A stretch of 28,390 nt of DNA from a virus, in IMG/VR virus record IMGVR_UViG_3300030109_001727, positions 1-28,390 of that record; one strand, 5' to 3'. Below the pieces are notes generated by a model. The model worked only from the letters and a program-made list of their open reading frames with translations, was not told where the DNA came from and made no database searches. Each line of letters starts with the position of its first letter. Positions within the stretch are counted from its first letter, which is position 1. The position numbers and the translations under genes are program-made. Of the stretch, positions 15,548 to 26,134 are shown piece by piece.

Positions 15548-18500
15548 TTGATAATTGAGACTGGTTTTGCACTAAACGGTCCTTGGGGTCTTCTTGCTTT
15601 GATGGCTATGGCGGTTGCCATGCTTGTCAATCGAGCGGGCGCGTCAATGGTCTTCTTCGACGTGGTAGGTCGTTTCCAAGCAGAGCGACTAATTAAAGAT
15701 GCAGATACCTCTATGACAGTGTTTAACGCTGTTATGCTAGATTCGTTTGCTAATATCCAAGATTCACTAAACGTCATCGGTACGTCTTTTGAAGGTCTTG
15801 TAAATGAAGTTCTACCGCTGACAGAAGCCATCGCAGACGCAGAAATAGAGTTGGAAAAGTTCTTGCTTGAGGCTGACCAAATAGATGAAATTTCACAAGA
15901 AATAATGGATATGGGTATAGCGTTTGGATTTAGCGGAGACCAAGCATTGAGCGCCTCTGCCAAGATGGCGCAGTTGGCTTCTGTGCTAGGGCCGGGTATG
16001 ACTCCTACGGGAACCGAGTTAGGTCTACAGTTTGGTCTAATTAGCGGTATGGAAACCGAAGCCGCAATGCAGCGACTCATCAACCTAAATCAGCAACTTT
16101 TCTTTATGACAGAAGGAACAGAAAATCTAAATAGCGTAGCAGAAAAGAGAAATAAAATTACTCAAAATACTATAGCGGTTATGGACAAACTTAACACGAT
16201 TGAGAATCGGTCGGCTTCTACGATGGAGCAAATTACATTCGTGATGAATCAATTCGCATCACAGGCACATCTTACCGGCGAAAGCCTAGAAATGATGGCA
16301 GCACAATCCGCTGTTCTTATTGAGACAGGTGAGGAGCAAGGTAAGGCTGGTCGTGCGCTTAGGATGATTTATGCGCGTTTGGGCGCAGACACTAACGGGG
16401 CAAGAAGAGAACTAGAAGCGCTAAATATAGCCGTCGAAGATTCTAACGGAAACCTAAGACCTCTTTCAGAAGTGCTTGGTGATTTGAGTCATCAGTGGTC
16501 GGGATTAGAGGCATCAGAAAGACAGGCTGTAGCACAAAGCGTGGCCGGAAACAGACACTACACAAGATTTATCAAACTGATGAATAACTATGATAGGGCA
16601 GTTCAGTTAGCAACTGAGGCTAACGAAGGATTGTTTCCTGCTATGGAAGAGGTAAACAAAAGACTTGAGGCAGACATTACCCAATTTAGAGCAGCAGAAG
16701 CAGCACTAAGTAATTATCGCGCAGAACTAGGTGACGCTCTTTTACCTGCACTAACAGACGTAACTGAAAAGCAAGCCACATTTACTAAGTTTTTGGCTGA
16801 TGCTGTAGCAATACTAGGAGATAATCGTTTTGGTAATGCCCTCTTGATGGTGGGGTTAGGAATTAAATCTATGGTAGTCCCGATGATGGGCGTAATTACT
16901 AACATAGCCGCTATGACTGTTGCCATGCAGACAAATAGAGCAGTAACAAGGGCTATGGCAGGCGAGCAACTAATGTTAGAAGAAGCGTTTGGTAGAGGTG
17001 CGTTACAACAATTGAGAAATGCAGACTCTCTAAGACAAGTAAATCAGATAGGGCAAGCCGCAATAGCCATGCAGGATGCTCAAATGGTGACTCTAAAGAA
17101 ACTGACACGCGCGAAGGAAGAAGACCTACTAATTGACATTCAAGCAATGAGTTTTATAAACCAAAAAGAGCAAGCAGAAATACGCGCTTTGCAAGGTACA
17201 ATACGACGCACTTCATTGGACAAATCAATGAAGGAAACAGAGATGATGGGCTTAGCCAAAACTAGCAACAAGTACAAAGCGTTAGAAAAAGAAGTGAAAG
17301 CACTAGACCAGACTCTTGCTAAACACCGTGATACTTTAGAGGGGCTACAACTAGCAAATGATAAAACCGCTGCTTCGGTAGACAGAATGGCTAGAGCATA
17401 CGGTGGAAGTAGAGTACAAAAAGGAAAAGAGGAAAATGACAAAATAGAAGAGGAAAACAAACTACGGGCGCAGCAAGCCAAGGAATTGTACGCAGTTGGT
17501 GGGGCGGCTTTAGCGCTTGGGTCGGCGTTTACTTTACTGTTTAAAGATGAAAGATTAGTTAGGCTTGGCATGTCTTTGCAAATAGTAGGAACTGGTATTT
17601 TAACAGCAAAACAACTAGCGTTGGCTGCAAGCACTCTGATTAAGTCCGCCGCAGAAGCAAAGGGCATAACGGTTAAAAAGCAGACTAACCGTGAATTATT
17701 AGCAGAGATATTTGGTCTTGGACAGAACACAAGAGCGCAAGCAATAAATACAGCAGCCGTAAATACAAATACTGCGGCAAAGAGAGCAAATGCCGCTGCA
17801 ACCTCTGCTGCCGCTGGCGCTTCGGCTGGCGGTGCTGCGGCCACCGGCGCCGCCGCTGGCTCTGCTGCCGGGCCTTTTGGTATGCTTGCCGGTGCTGTAA
17901 TAGCAACCGGAATTGCCTTTATCGCATTAAGCGCATCTGCTAAGAAGGCTAAAACTGACATAGATGATTTTAGTTCCGTAGATGGCGTATTAGACACAGG
18001 TACGATACAGATGGAGGCATTTACGGAAGCAGTGTTAGATACTAGCAAATCCCTAGACGACTTAGCACTAGATGCATATAATGCTGAACAGGCAGTTATA
18101 TCACTAGAAGGTGCTACGCTTGATGCGGCAGAAGGTGAGATGAGTGGGCGCAAAGATGCAGAAAAAACCGCACAGCAAGCATACTTAGGCAGAATTGCAC
18201 AATCGGCTAATATGCGAGATAATTTAGAAGCGGACATACAAGCCATTTTAGATGCACAAAAAGATTTAGATAGGCCCGCAGACCCATTTGCAGGTGTTGG
18301 TTCGGGTATAAGTTTAGTAAACCCTGCTAACGAAAGAAATTTAATAGATGACGCAGAAGCGTTAATTGCGGAAGAAGAACATTTAATCGAATTAATAGAA
18401 TCACTAGGAGTAGAGGGCGTAGATGCCATTGTAAAGGCTATTAGAGCAAACGCTACATTTGTAAATCAATTAGAGAAAGACTCGTTGGATGCTACTACGT

Positions 18501-18784
18501 CCATTGCAGGAGTCATGGAAACTGCTACACAGTCACTAACAGAATTTAACAATGCAAGAGAAGAGTTGTTCTTCGGTATGGCTGCATCCAATGTGACGGG
18601 TGATTTGGTAAGACAGGTAGTCAACCGAGGGGTCGAGCATCTGCTAGTCAATACAGAAGTCGTAATGACAAATAACTTCAACGGGATGACTACAGAACAG
18701 GCAGCACAAGAAATACTAGACCATGTAGAGAGAGGTGCAAGGATGAGAGGAGTGGATATGTCTACGGTAAGCCAAAGCATATAG
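15548..18784 (+). CDS. Tail tape measure protein (1078 residues)
   Basis: The longest helical protein here, sitting after the chaperone pair. It sets tail length and is packed inside the tail tube before being ejected with the DNA. The start is taken as TTG 15548, the first in-frame start after the TAA at 15521; ATG 15602 is the alternative. Residues ~10-30 are hydrophobic (GLLALMAMAVAMLV). Residues ~120-405 match the TP901-type tape measure core (ASAKMAQLASVLG, GRALRMIYARLG, DLSHQWSGLEASERQAVAQ, AGNRHYTRFIKLM). Then come long coiled coils, an Ala/Gly-rich membrane-like region (~736-798) and an acidic helical end. The only oddity is the non-ATG start. Confidence 0.92.
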   Translation: MIIETGFALNGPWGLLALMAMAVAMLVNRAGASMVFFDVVGRFQAERLIKDADTSMTVFNAVMLDSFANIQDSLNVIGTSFEGLVNEVLPLTEAIADAEIELEKFLLEADQIDEISQEIMDMGIAFGFSGDQALSASAKMAQLASVLGPGMTPTGTELGLQFGLISGMETEAAMQRLINLNQQLFFMTEGTENLNSVAEKRNKITQNTIAVMDKLNTIENRSASTMEQITFVMNQFASQAHLTGESLEMMAAQSAVLIETGEEQGKAGRALRMIYARLGADTNGARRELEALNIAVEDSNGNLRPLSEVLGDLSHQWSGLEASERQAVAQSVAGNRHYTRFIKLMNNYDRAVQLATEANEGLFPAMEEVNKRLEADITQFRAAEAALSNYRAELGDALLPALTDVTEKQATFTKFLADAVAILGDNRFGNALLMVGLGIKSMVVPMMGVITNIAAMTVAMQTNRAVTRAMAGEQLMLEEAFGRGALQQLRNADSLRQVNQIGQAAIAMQDAQMVTLKKLTRAKEEDLLIDIQAMSFINQKEQAEIRALQGTIRRTSLDKSMKETEMMGLAKTSNKYKALEKEVKALDQTLAKHRDTLEGLQLANDKTAASVDRMARAYGGSRVQKGKEENDKIEEENKLRAQQAKELYAVGGAALALGSAFTLLFKDERLVRLGMSLQIVGTGILTAKQLALAASTLIKSAAEAKGITVKKQTNRELLAEIFGLGQNTRAQAINTAAVNTNTAAKRANAAATSAAAGASAGGAAATGAAAGSAAGPFGMLAGAVIATGIAFIALSASAKKAKTDIDDFSSVDGVLDTGTIQMEAFTEAVLDTSKSLDDLALDAYNAEQAVISLEGATLDAAEGEMSGRKDAEKTAQQAYLGRIAQSANMRDNLEADIQAILDAQKDLDRPADPFAGVGSGISLVNPANERNLIDDAEALIAEEEHLIELIESLGVEGVDAIVKAIRANATFVNQLEKDSLDATTSIAGVMETATQSLTEFNNAREELFFGMAASNVTGDLVRQVVNRGVEHLLVNTEVVMTNNFNGMTTEQAAQEILDHVERGARMRGVDMSTVSQSI

Positions 18785-18796
18785 AGAGAGATAATT

Positions 18797-21700
18797 ATGG
18801 TAAGAGCATGCACAGACAACTATTCGTTTTGGCTTACAGGCTACTACGATGACTTTATAAACGCAAGAGCGATTGCAGACGACTTAAACACACCAAGCAC
18901 ATCAGTTGTGTATTCCTCTCTTAAGAGTCATCATGGTAACCCACTGAACGGAGAGGCAACCTCAAATCCCCGATACAGGTGGTCTGTTGTTGACAGGGAA
19001 AACTACTCTACTGTTTTGGATTCTATTGCCGGAGTAACTATGGGCGAATTGTCCAAACTAAGAAATGCGGGCATGTTCGAATGGCTTACCCACGATACTA
19101 TCAGAAACGGCGCAGACAATTGGGTAGGTAGAGCGCAACTACAGTACCCTAACGGCTTTGCTCCTAACCGATTTAAGTTCGGTGACGGCACTAGCAACAC
19201 CAACTACAAAGACACCGGCATCTCTAGCGGCAGGGGTTATCAATTAATTACAAACGGTTATGACAGCAACGGAACATATATGCTTAACGCAGGGGATGAG
19301 GATGCGTCATTTAGAAGAAGCGCTATGGAGCCATACCATACAAAAACAGATGGGTCTACTGATAACATTACCAGCACTGAGTATGTTAATAAATTAGCAG
19401 GCAAATTTAATAGTTGGTACACTAGTTCTGAACCCGGCAGAAGAATACAGACGGCGCATATTACAGGCGTGTGGACAGGAGAATGTTTGAGTTACGCTAC
19501 GGGCAACGCAACAAACGTCACACCAGAGAATCTATTTCATACGGTAAAATCGCCGGGAGGTAAACCTTTCTTGGTAATAAAAAAGGTTGCGGAAGCCAAT
19601 GGTGCTGAACCTTCTTTGGTATATGACGGAGACTTAAAGGCCCGATTAGACAACGATGTGTTTCATGCTAGAATAGCCGCAAGGTGCTTCCATGGCGATA
19701 CCGCGCAAGCAAATACTATTAGGGGTTCGTCTTTTAGTAACGGAGAATATCCGATGTCGGTTGATTTTCAAATAGGTTTTCCTACAAGTAGTGCGGGTGT
19801 GACTGATACTACAGGTCTAGCAGGAACGCCGGCTATACAGTTTAAACTAATCCTAGGAACTACAAGCGGAACAGGCGGCCTATCAGGTAACTATGTTCAT
19901 TACCCATCTTATGATTGCCTAGGCGCAAGTTACATCGGCGCTTCTGCACAAACCTACAGCAACGATGACGCATGGATTGATGTTGATATTAGAATAGATT
20001 TTACTAATCAAAAATTCTACCCTTATGTTGATGGTACTAGAGTTGGAACATCTTCGGGTTATTCTTTGAATAATACTTCGTTTGGGGGCAGCGTTTCTGC
20101 TTCTGCAATGTATGGTTATGAACTGTATCAAGCCCCCGAAGTCAACGGAGCAACTAGTACCGCAGTAGGAGTAAGTTACTTAATGCTTGATAGAGTAGGG
20201 ATTGTGAGATACTTAACATCCCCTTTGACAAACAAAGATAGACATGCAGAGACACCTATTTCTAACTTGCGTCTGAGTTCTTCAAACGAAGGGTATTCTG
20301 TAGTTAATTTAGAAATAAAAGATGATAAAGATGATGGGGTCGCAGGAACAAGTTCTAGTAATTACACTTACAATTTTAAAAATCTTTTTTCAAACACCGA
20401 CCCCGTTGACTGTGGACTGCTTATTTTTGGTTCGGTAAACGAGCAAAGCGTAGACCGGCCTATATGGAGAGGTATTGTTGACAATATGGATATTAATCAA
20501 GCAACATCAACACGAAGCATTAAATTGCAGGTAACACATAACGCGATTGGATTGTCAAAACAAATCCCTATGTGGGATATTGGACAATTAGCCGCAGGTA
20601 ACGATGAGGACAACTCAAACCCCTATTGGTCAGGTGAGACAGAAGGCATGAAAAGCATTATGAAAATGGGTACTAGACCTTTAAAAATGCTAAGTAATAA
20701 ATTAGGATTTGGTAAGGCCAACGCTTTCCAAGAAAATAAAAATCAAAGGTTGCAACTTGGTTCTGGTATGCCCATACAGATGTACAATAATCACGATGCG
20801 AACGAAGGACCAAACAGCGCAGAAGAAAACTATGACGGTTCTGGTATTGTAGGAATAACACAATTTCTTTATGACGGTTCTGGTAACCCGGTGCAATCAG
20901 TGTCTTCTGGTGGTAGTATTAAAACTGCTGTCAATCTACCTTCCACTACTACTCTTACAGACAGCGACACTATGACTATAATAAACACCACAAATCATAA
21001 TGCTACAAGTAAAGGTATTTTTGACGTATATAACTCAGGCAATGCATTTAGGGGTGTGGGTCAAGTTGTTGGGCTAGACAGCCATACTTATACATCCGAA
21101 AGCGCTAAAATTATCTACATAGGTCAACACATTCCTACTAATGTAGACGACTCATACGCTCTATGGTCTGCCATTTATAGTACAGCGTTTGCCGAGGCTA
21201 TGTATCAAGATTTCTTAGAGGATTATCCAAATACAAATATGCCTACAAGTAATTTTACAGTAATTATGTTTGATGCTGACCCCGGTTTGCAAGCAGGTGA
21301 TAAATTTACTATAAACATGCTAAATATAGACCAAGATAAAACTAATACTACGTTTGCTGCAAGCAGCAACGCAAGCCCTTTGCCTGCTGCATATATGGGA
21401 ACACATACTGTTTCTTCTGCTAATACTGCTAAAGATATTTACACTACTAGTAGGGTGGGAACAACGTTTGGCAGCACTCCTAGTATTCATTACGTTATAA
21501 CAGAAACGCCGGTTGTGACTTGGCGAGAGGATAGATATGGGGATGTCACTACTACAGGAAGCACACTAAGTGGGGGTAAGAGGTACCCTTGGTGTAAGGA
21601 CTCTGGGCAGTATGTAGATACCTCTTCTGATGTAGGCAAGGCTTTGTACAGACCGCTTCACGCTCGCTGGATGCGGGACTTACCGCAATCTCTGTGGTTT

Positions 21701-24700
21701 AAATATCATTTCGGTGTTATAGATTATGACCCACTAGGCGCTGATGCTAACTCAGATATTACAGGAGGTTACAACCCAAATGATATTAGTGTGAGAACTA
21801 CCACAACAGCCGGAAACGTTATTGCTTCAATCACTAAAGGAGATACATCCGTACAAATCTCACAACTTTTATACGACTCGCTCGTAGCAAAACAGGCGTG
21901 GGCTGGTGTAGCAGAAATTAGAGCAGAAGGGTTTTGGACTGCTGGCGTGGGTTTGGGTGAGGATGCGGGCACGCAGACAAATAAAAGAGGTAAATTTATT
22001 TGGCAGGATTTATACACGAACGGCGGTAATTACTACATGATAGGTTGTAAGTACATTGATGCTTCTTTTAGTATTGGTACCGGAACTAAAAACAGAGTCG
22101 GTACAAATACGGCATACAAAAATGTAGTATTTATTTTACCATTAAACTTTTCTAATAATTACAATCATCTATGGCTTCTTTGGGCTGATATGAGAATAGA
22201 TGGAAACGCAAACGCAGATGGTGGAGATAGAAAAACCAAGTTTGGTTTAATTTCTCCTACGCCGGAAAACTACAAAATCAATCTACGGTATTTAGATAAG
22301 TTGACAACAGACGGAACACCAGATTCTTTTACAGAACTTAAGGTGAACGATGATGTGACGATGTGGGACATCAGTGCTACAGACCCATGCACTAACGCCG
22401 GATTCTCTAAACCGGCAAACTACGGCGTAGGTACATCTTCTACCGCTTTGGATAGTGTAGCGCTGTCTGCAAACTCAGGCAACATAGGTAGTCACGGTGT
22501 TGCTAAATTACTTGTTACAAAAAACGGCCACAGTATTACGTCTGACTACGTGCATTTATTTAATACAAATAGCCATGATGGAATACACAAAGTCCTCAAC
22601 AACGCAACAAACACCTTAGTTTTAGATACAAAGTATTTAGGAACTGATACTGGTGGTACTGGTGGTACAAGACTAGTACCTGTCAATGAGGCTGACAAGG
22701 AAAGATACCAAGATTGGGAAGATAAAGGCGGTGCTATGTGCATCATTGATGCCTCTCCTTTCTTTAATCTTAATACGGGCGCTAATCAAGGTGGCGTATA
22801 TCAGGTAGGCGGAGGTACAACAGACCTTAGTGACTATTCTGTAAAGTCCACAGGATTCCCTGCTCTGATAGATAACTATTGGGCGGAAGTAGTAACCTCA
22901 GACAACAACAAAGCATCCACTCAAAGTTCTCACCCTAACGCATACAAAATTATTAGTGATATAACAGCGATGAAAACAAGCGCGGTGGCAGGTCAAAGTC
23001 ATATAGAAGTAGATAATTTAGAAATTTTTGCTGATAGCGGCACAGGTAGAATTATAGTAGAAGAAGAAGTAAGTGGCTCTAACGAAAAACAGCCAGCATT
23101 TCACTACTTTAAATGGGCTTGTAAAAATTTAACAGAAAGAACCGGAAGCGCAATGACTAGTGTGGCTAGTGGCGGCCCTGATTTCTATGGTCGTTATAAT
23201 CACGTACTTACTTTAACTGGTACTGATTGGGAGGATTTAGGAATAAGGCCCGGCATGGGAATTTACAATGTTACAAAGGAACAATGGCACACAGTCATGG
23301 CAGTTGGTGAAGGGGGTGACACTAAGTTGGAAGTGGATAGAGGTAGAACGGCTTCACTAGCAGACGCAGGTTATCTTTGGGACGCAAGCGATGATTGGCG
23401 AATACCTGTGCAATTAGGCGGTATTTGGAGTATGTATGTAGAAGTGTCTAACAACGCAAACCCAAATCAAACTATGATGGAAATCAACGATGCCTTTGAA
23501 GAAGATACTCATTTTGGCCTGCGTCGTGGTTTTAGTATAAAAGATGCGCCGGATGAAACGACGGACGATTATGACTATGAGGTAGCGACAGTCAGTACAA
23601 CTATTTATACTGCTAGTCAGAATATTACAAGACTTGTAATGCACGTAGAAGGAGATATAGAAGCGACCAACATAGGTACATTCTACGATAGTGAAAAAAT
23701 AAGAACGATGTGGAACGCAGGACTAACTAAAACATGGTCGCCTCCAACAAGATTAACTTCTTTTTATGATATTAATAACGTACCTCTTACCACAATAATG
23801 ACTAGTGATGGTACTGCCAACAGCAGTGATACCTATGGGGGTATAGTACAGGTCGGGAGTAAGCCACTGGTAAACGCATTAAGAGATATAAAAGCGGGTT
23901 CTGGTTTCGGTACTACCAATGGCTCTCACACTACTTTTTCTTGGCTTGCTGGGCGCGACGGTAGAATAGATTTTAGACCTAAATTTAACAGCGGTATTGC
24001 ATTTGACAGAGACAATATGCTTATAAACAATGTTAAGACTACAGTTTCGGGTAACGTAACAAATGTGAGAATTTATTACAACAGCAACAAAGACTTTGTA
24101 GACCATCCAAGTGCGGGCACAGGGTCTACTACGAATTGGAAAGTCTTAGAATACCCAAAGATTTACAACAGAAAAGAGGCAGAAAGATTAGCACAAAAAG
24201 AATACAATTCTAGCAGGAAGACTAACGCCATTCTAACTGTCGAGCCAAACGCACCAAGTTATACAGAAGACAGCACGACAACTTTAGTTTCGAGTCATTT
24301 GCTACAGAGCGGTCGCTATGGGTATATCGCTGACCCTTATATTGCGTTGCAAGGTAAAGCCGACACGTCTGTAAAGCCCACTAGTTGGACTAGGTTGGGT
24401 ACAGGAGGCTCTATGTTTACAGGCATGAGTAATGCTTTTGACGGTAATCTAGGTACGAACGGAACTCTTGCACAGAGGTGGGGCAAGTCAGCAGGACAAG
24501 CAAACACGTCCGCAAGCGATGTTACTTGGGCTAACAATTTCTATTGGTACGGCTCTGCTTCTGTCAGTCATGCACTACAGGTAGTACACGTACCAAACCA
24601 TTGTCCACTTGTTAGCGAGGAAACAGGAGAAGAGTTGAGAATCTTTGTCACTCCCGCCGAAAACCAAACTCTTGCGGATTACCCGTCTGTGGATAACATC

Positions 24701-26134
24701 AAATTTAACATATGGTTGGTAGATTACGAGTACAGTAACGACAGAATCAAAGCCGCTAATATCTCCGGCACAGGTGGAACGCATAGCCTAAACAACGCAG
24801 ACAGATACAGTAGAACTATTGTAAAAGATAACGGTTTCTATGAACTCACTATCCCTAAATCCTATTGGAATAACGGTGGCTCTGCGTTTAGCCCATCCCG
24901 TAAAATGATTATTTCTTTCAATGCTGACTATTGTAGAGACTTGATACGACATAGATGCGGAGACCCTGCGAGCGCCAACATTTACAAGAGCGCAAACACT
25001 CTTCCGGGTATCGTAGCGGGCACATCTTCGGGCAACATCACTACAGGAAACACCGATTCTATCTTCCCTCTAGGTGGCAGAATGTATGATGAGTGGTACA
25101 TGTTCCACGGCTCAGGCTCAAGAGCCATTTGGAATGGTCCTAGGATTCATGTGGTTAGAGATATGTCCTACATTCCAGCATCGTTCGTAAAACTTACGGA
25201 TGCTGGTTTAGGTTACAACGACCAAACTTTTGTCATAAAAAGTCTTGATTGGGACATCGAGGCTGGCGGGCGTGACAAGTTAAATTTGACGCTTGCGTTA
25301 GATGAATCTCTAAGGGCAGATAACCTAGCCTCTTTCTTGCCCTCTAACACTGTATTTACTCCGACATTTAATCCACCTGCTGCTTCTCCTCCCTCTATAC
25401 CTCCACCCTCAATCACACCGGGAGTAGAATCTCCTCCTCTCTCTCTTGGGCCTCCCGCAGGGCAGGGTTTGACGGGCTGGGCTAGTGGTGCCTTTTCATC
25501 GAGTAGTGGTATCAACAACTCATCAACCGGCTTGTTTAACAGAATGAGAGGTAGGATGAACGACAGACTAAACGACATAGGAAGCGGAGAGACTAGGGTG
25601 TTAGGGGGAGACAGAGCGAGCGTGACACCGCAAAACACTACTACACATACGCCCAACACTGTTGTAAATGTCTCAGGAGGAAACGCCGTAAATACCGCTG
25701 CTGGTTACACTTTCCCCGGCGTTGGCAACGTAGAGGATACCAACAGCCCATACTTCTCTAGTGCCTTCATGCAGACGCTTACCATCCCTGCTAACGTAAC
25801 CTCTGATACGTTGGTAGTAGTAGCCAACGTCACACATATGGCCGCGAGCGGTAACGCTGTTATTACGGCAAAAATAACTAACGCCGGAACGGAATATACA
25901 CAATCTACGTTGATAAATGCAGCCGTAGCAAATCAGCAAATAACGCTATTTAACGGAAGAGTCAGTGGTGCAGATGTTGCGGGTACAATCATAGATTTAG
26001 AGTTGAGTAGAGTTGCAGGAAGTGGGCAGGATAACTCATCATACAACTCTGTAAACATCACTAATGTTGGTCTAAAACAATCTCAGACATCTGTAGATAC
26101 AAACTCCCCGACAAGTCAATTATCAGGAGTTTAG
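18797..26134 (+). CDS. Giant tail tip/baseplate hub protein with lectin-like domain
   Basis: 2445 residues starting 12 bases after the tape measure gene; gene order (tape measure, then hub) is that of siphovirus tail tips. Residues ~289-478 resemble a LamG/ConA lectin domain (WIDVDIRIDFTNQKFYPYVD, a typical jelly-roll signature). Residues ~490-600 (NLRLSSSNEGYSVVNLEIKD, then RPIWRGIVDN) and ~1758-1808 (RKEAERLAQKEYNSSR) look like gp27/late control D-type hub domains, closing with YNDQTFVIKSLDWDIEAGG at ~2140. A Pro-rich hinge (~2183-2223) leads to a separate C-terminal beta domain (~2285-2430), perhaps for host contact. No peptidase or glycosidase motif was seen. Domain calls are from patterns; the hub role is well supported by position. 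Confidence 0.8.
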   Translation: MVRACTDNYSFWLTGYYDDFINARAIADDLNTPSTSVVYSSLKSHHGNPLNGEATSNPRYRWSVVDRENYSTVLDSIAGVTMGELSKLRNAGMFEWLTHDTIRNGADNWVGRAQLQYPNGFAPNRFKFGDGTSNTNYKDTGISSGRGYQLITNGYDSNGTYMLNAGDEDASFRRSAMEPYHTKTDGSTDNITSTEYVNKLAGKFNSWYTSSEPGRRIQTAHITGVWTGECLSYATGNATNVTPENLFHTVKSPGGKPFLVIKKVAEANGAEPSLVYDGDLKARLDNDVFHARIAARCFHGDTAQANTIRGSSFSNGEYPMSVDFQIGFPTSSAGVTDTTGLAGTPAIQFKLILGTTSGTGGLSGNYVHYPSYDCLGASYIGASAQTYSNDDAWIDVDIRIDFTNQKFYPYVDGTRVGTSSGYSLNNTSFGGSVSASAMYGYELYQAPEVNGATSTAVGVSYLMLDRVGIVRYLTSPLTNKDRHAETPISNLRLSSSNEGYSVVNLEIKDDKDDGVAGTSSSNYTYNFKNLFSNTDPVDCGLLIFGSVNEQSVDRPIWRGIVDNMDINQATSTRSIKLQVTHNAIGLSKQIPMWDIGQLAAGNDEDNSNPYWSGETEGMKSIMKMGTRPLKMLSNKLGFGKANAFQENKNQRLQLGSGMPIQMYNNHDANEGPNSAEENYDGSGIVGITQFLYDGSGNPVQSVSSGGSIKTAVNLPSTTTLTDSDTMTIINTTNHNATSKGIFDVYNSGNAFRGVGQVVGLDSHTYTSESAKIIYIGQHIPTNVDDSYALWSAIYSTAFAEAMYQDFLEDYPNTNMPTSNFTVIMFDADPGLQAGDKFTINMLNIDQDKTNTTFAASSNASPLPAAYMGTHTVSSANTAKDIYTTSRVGTTFGSTPSIHYVITETPVVTWREDRYGDVTTTGSTLSGGKRYPWCKDSGQYVDTSSDVGKALYRPLHARWMRDLPQSLWFKYHFGVIDYDPLGADANSDITGGYNPNDISVRTTTTAGNVIASITKGDTSVQISQLLYDSLVAKQAWAGVAEIRAEGFWTAGVGLGEDAGTQTNKRGKFIWQDLYTNGGNYYMIGCKYIDASFSIGTGTKNRVGTNTAYKNVVFILPLNFSNNYNHLWLLWADMRIDGNANADGGDRKTKFGLISPTPENYKINLRYLDKLTTDGTPDSFTELKVNDDVTMWDISATDPCTNAGFSKPANYGVGTSSTALDSVALSANSGNIGSHGVAKLLVTKNGHSITSDYVHLFNTNSHDGIHKVLNNATNTLVLDTKYLGTDTGGTGGTRLVPVNEADKERYQDWEDKGGAMCIIDASPFFNLNTGANQGGVYQVGGGTTDLSDYSVKSTGFPALIDNYWAEVVTSDNNKASTQSSHPNAYKIISDITAMKTSAVAGQSHIEVDNLEIFADSGTGRIIVEEEVSGSNEKQPAFHYFKWACKNLTERTGSAMTSVASGGPDFYGRYNHVLTLTGTDWEDLGIRPGMGIYNVTKEQWHTVMAVGEGGDTKLEVDRGRTASLADAGYLWDASDDWRIPVQLGGIWSMYVEVSNNANPNQTMMEINDAFEEDTHFGLRRGFSIKDAPDETTDDYDYEVATVSTTIYTASQNITRLVMHVEGDIEATNIGTFYDSEKIRTMWNAGLTKTWSPPTRLTSFYDINNVPLTTIMTSDGTANSSDTYGGIVQVGSKPLVNALRDIKAGSGFGTTNGSHTTFSWLAGRDGRIDFRPKFNSGIAFDRDNMLINNVKTTVSGNVTNVRIYYNSNKDFVDHPSAGTGSTTNWKVLEYPKIYNRKEAERLAQKEYNSSRKTNAILTVEPNAPSYTEDSTTTLVSSHLLQSGRYGYIADPYIALQGKADTSVKPTSWTRLGTGGSMFTGMSNAFDGNLGTNGTLAQRWGKSAGQANTSASDVTWANNFYWYGSASVSHALQVVHVPNHCPLVSEETGEELRIFVTPAENQTLADYPSVDNIKFNIWLVDYEYSNDRIKAANISGTGGTHSLNNADRYSRTIVKDNGFYELTIPKSYWNNGGSAFSPSRKMIISFNADYCRDLIRHRCGDPASANIYKSANTLPGIVAGTSSGNITTGNTDSIFPLGGRMYDEWYMFHGSGSRAIWNGPRIHVVRDMSYIPASFVKLTDAGLGYNDQTFVIKSLDWDIEAGGRDKLNLTLALDESLRADNLASFLPSNTVFTPTFNPPAASPPSIPPPSITPGVESPPLSLGPPAGQGLTGWASGAFSSSSGINNSSTGLFNRMRGRMNDRLNDIGSGETRVLGGDRASVTPQNTTTHTPNTVVNVSGGNAVNTAAGYTFPGVGNVEDTNSPYFSSAFMQTLTIPANVTSDTLVVVANVTHMAASGNAVITAKITNAGTEYTQSTLINAAVANQQITLFNGRVSGADVAGTIIDLELSRVAGSGQDNSSYNSVNITNVGLKQSQTSVDTNSPTSQLSGV

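Noticed and set aside
17140-18429. 429-residue minus-strand open frame antisense to the tape measure gene
   Set aside because: It is low complexity (Ala/Ser/Pro/Leu-rich), mirrors the third-base pattern of the well supported tape measure gene, and has no start signal; it is a shadow frame. The 199-residue minus frame at 15484-16083 is rejected for the same reason.
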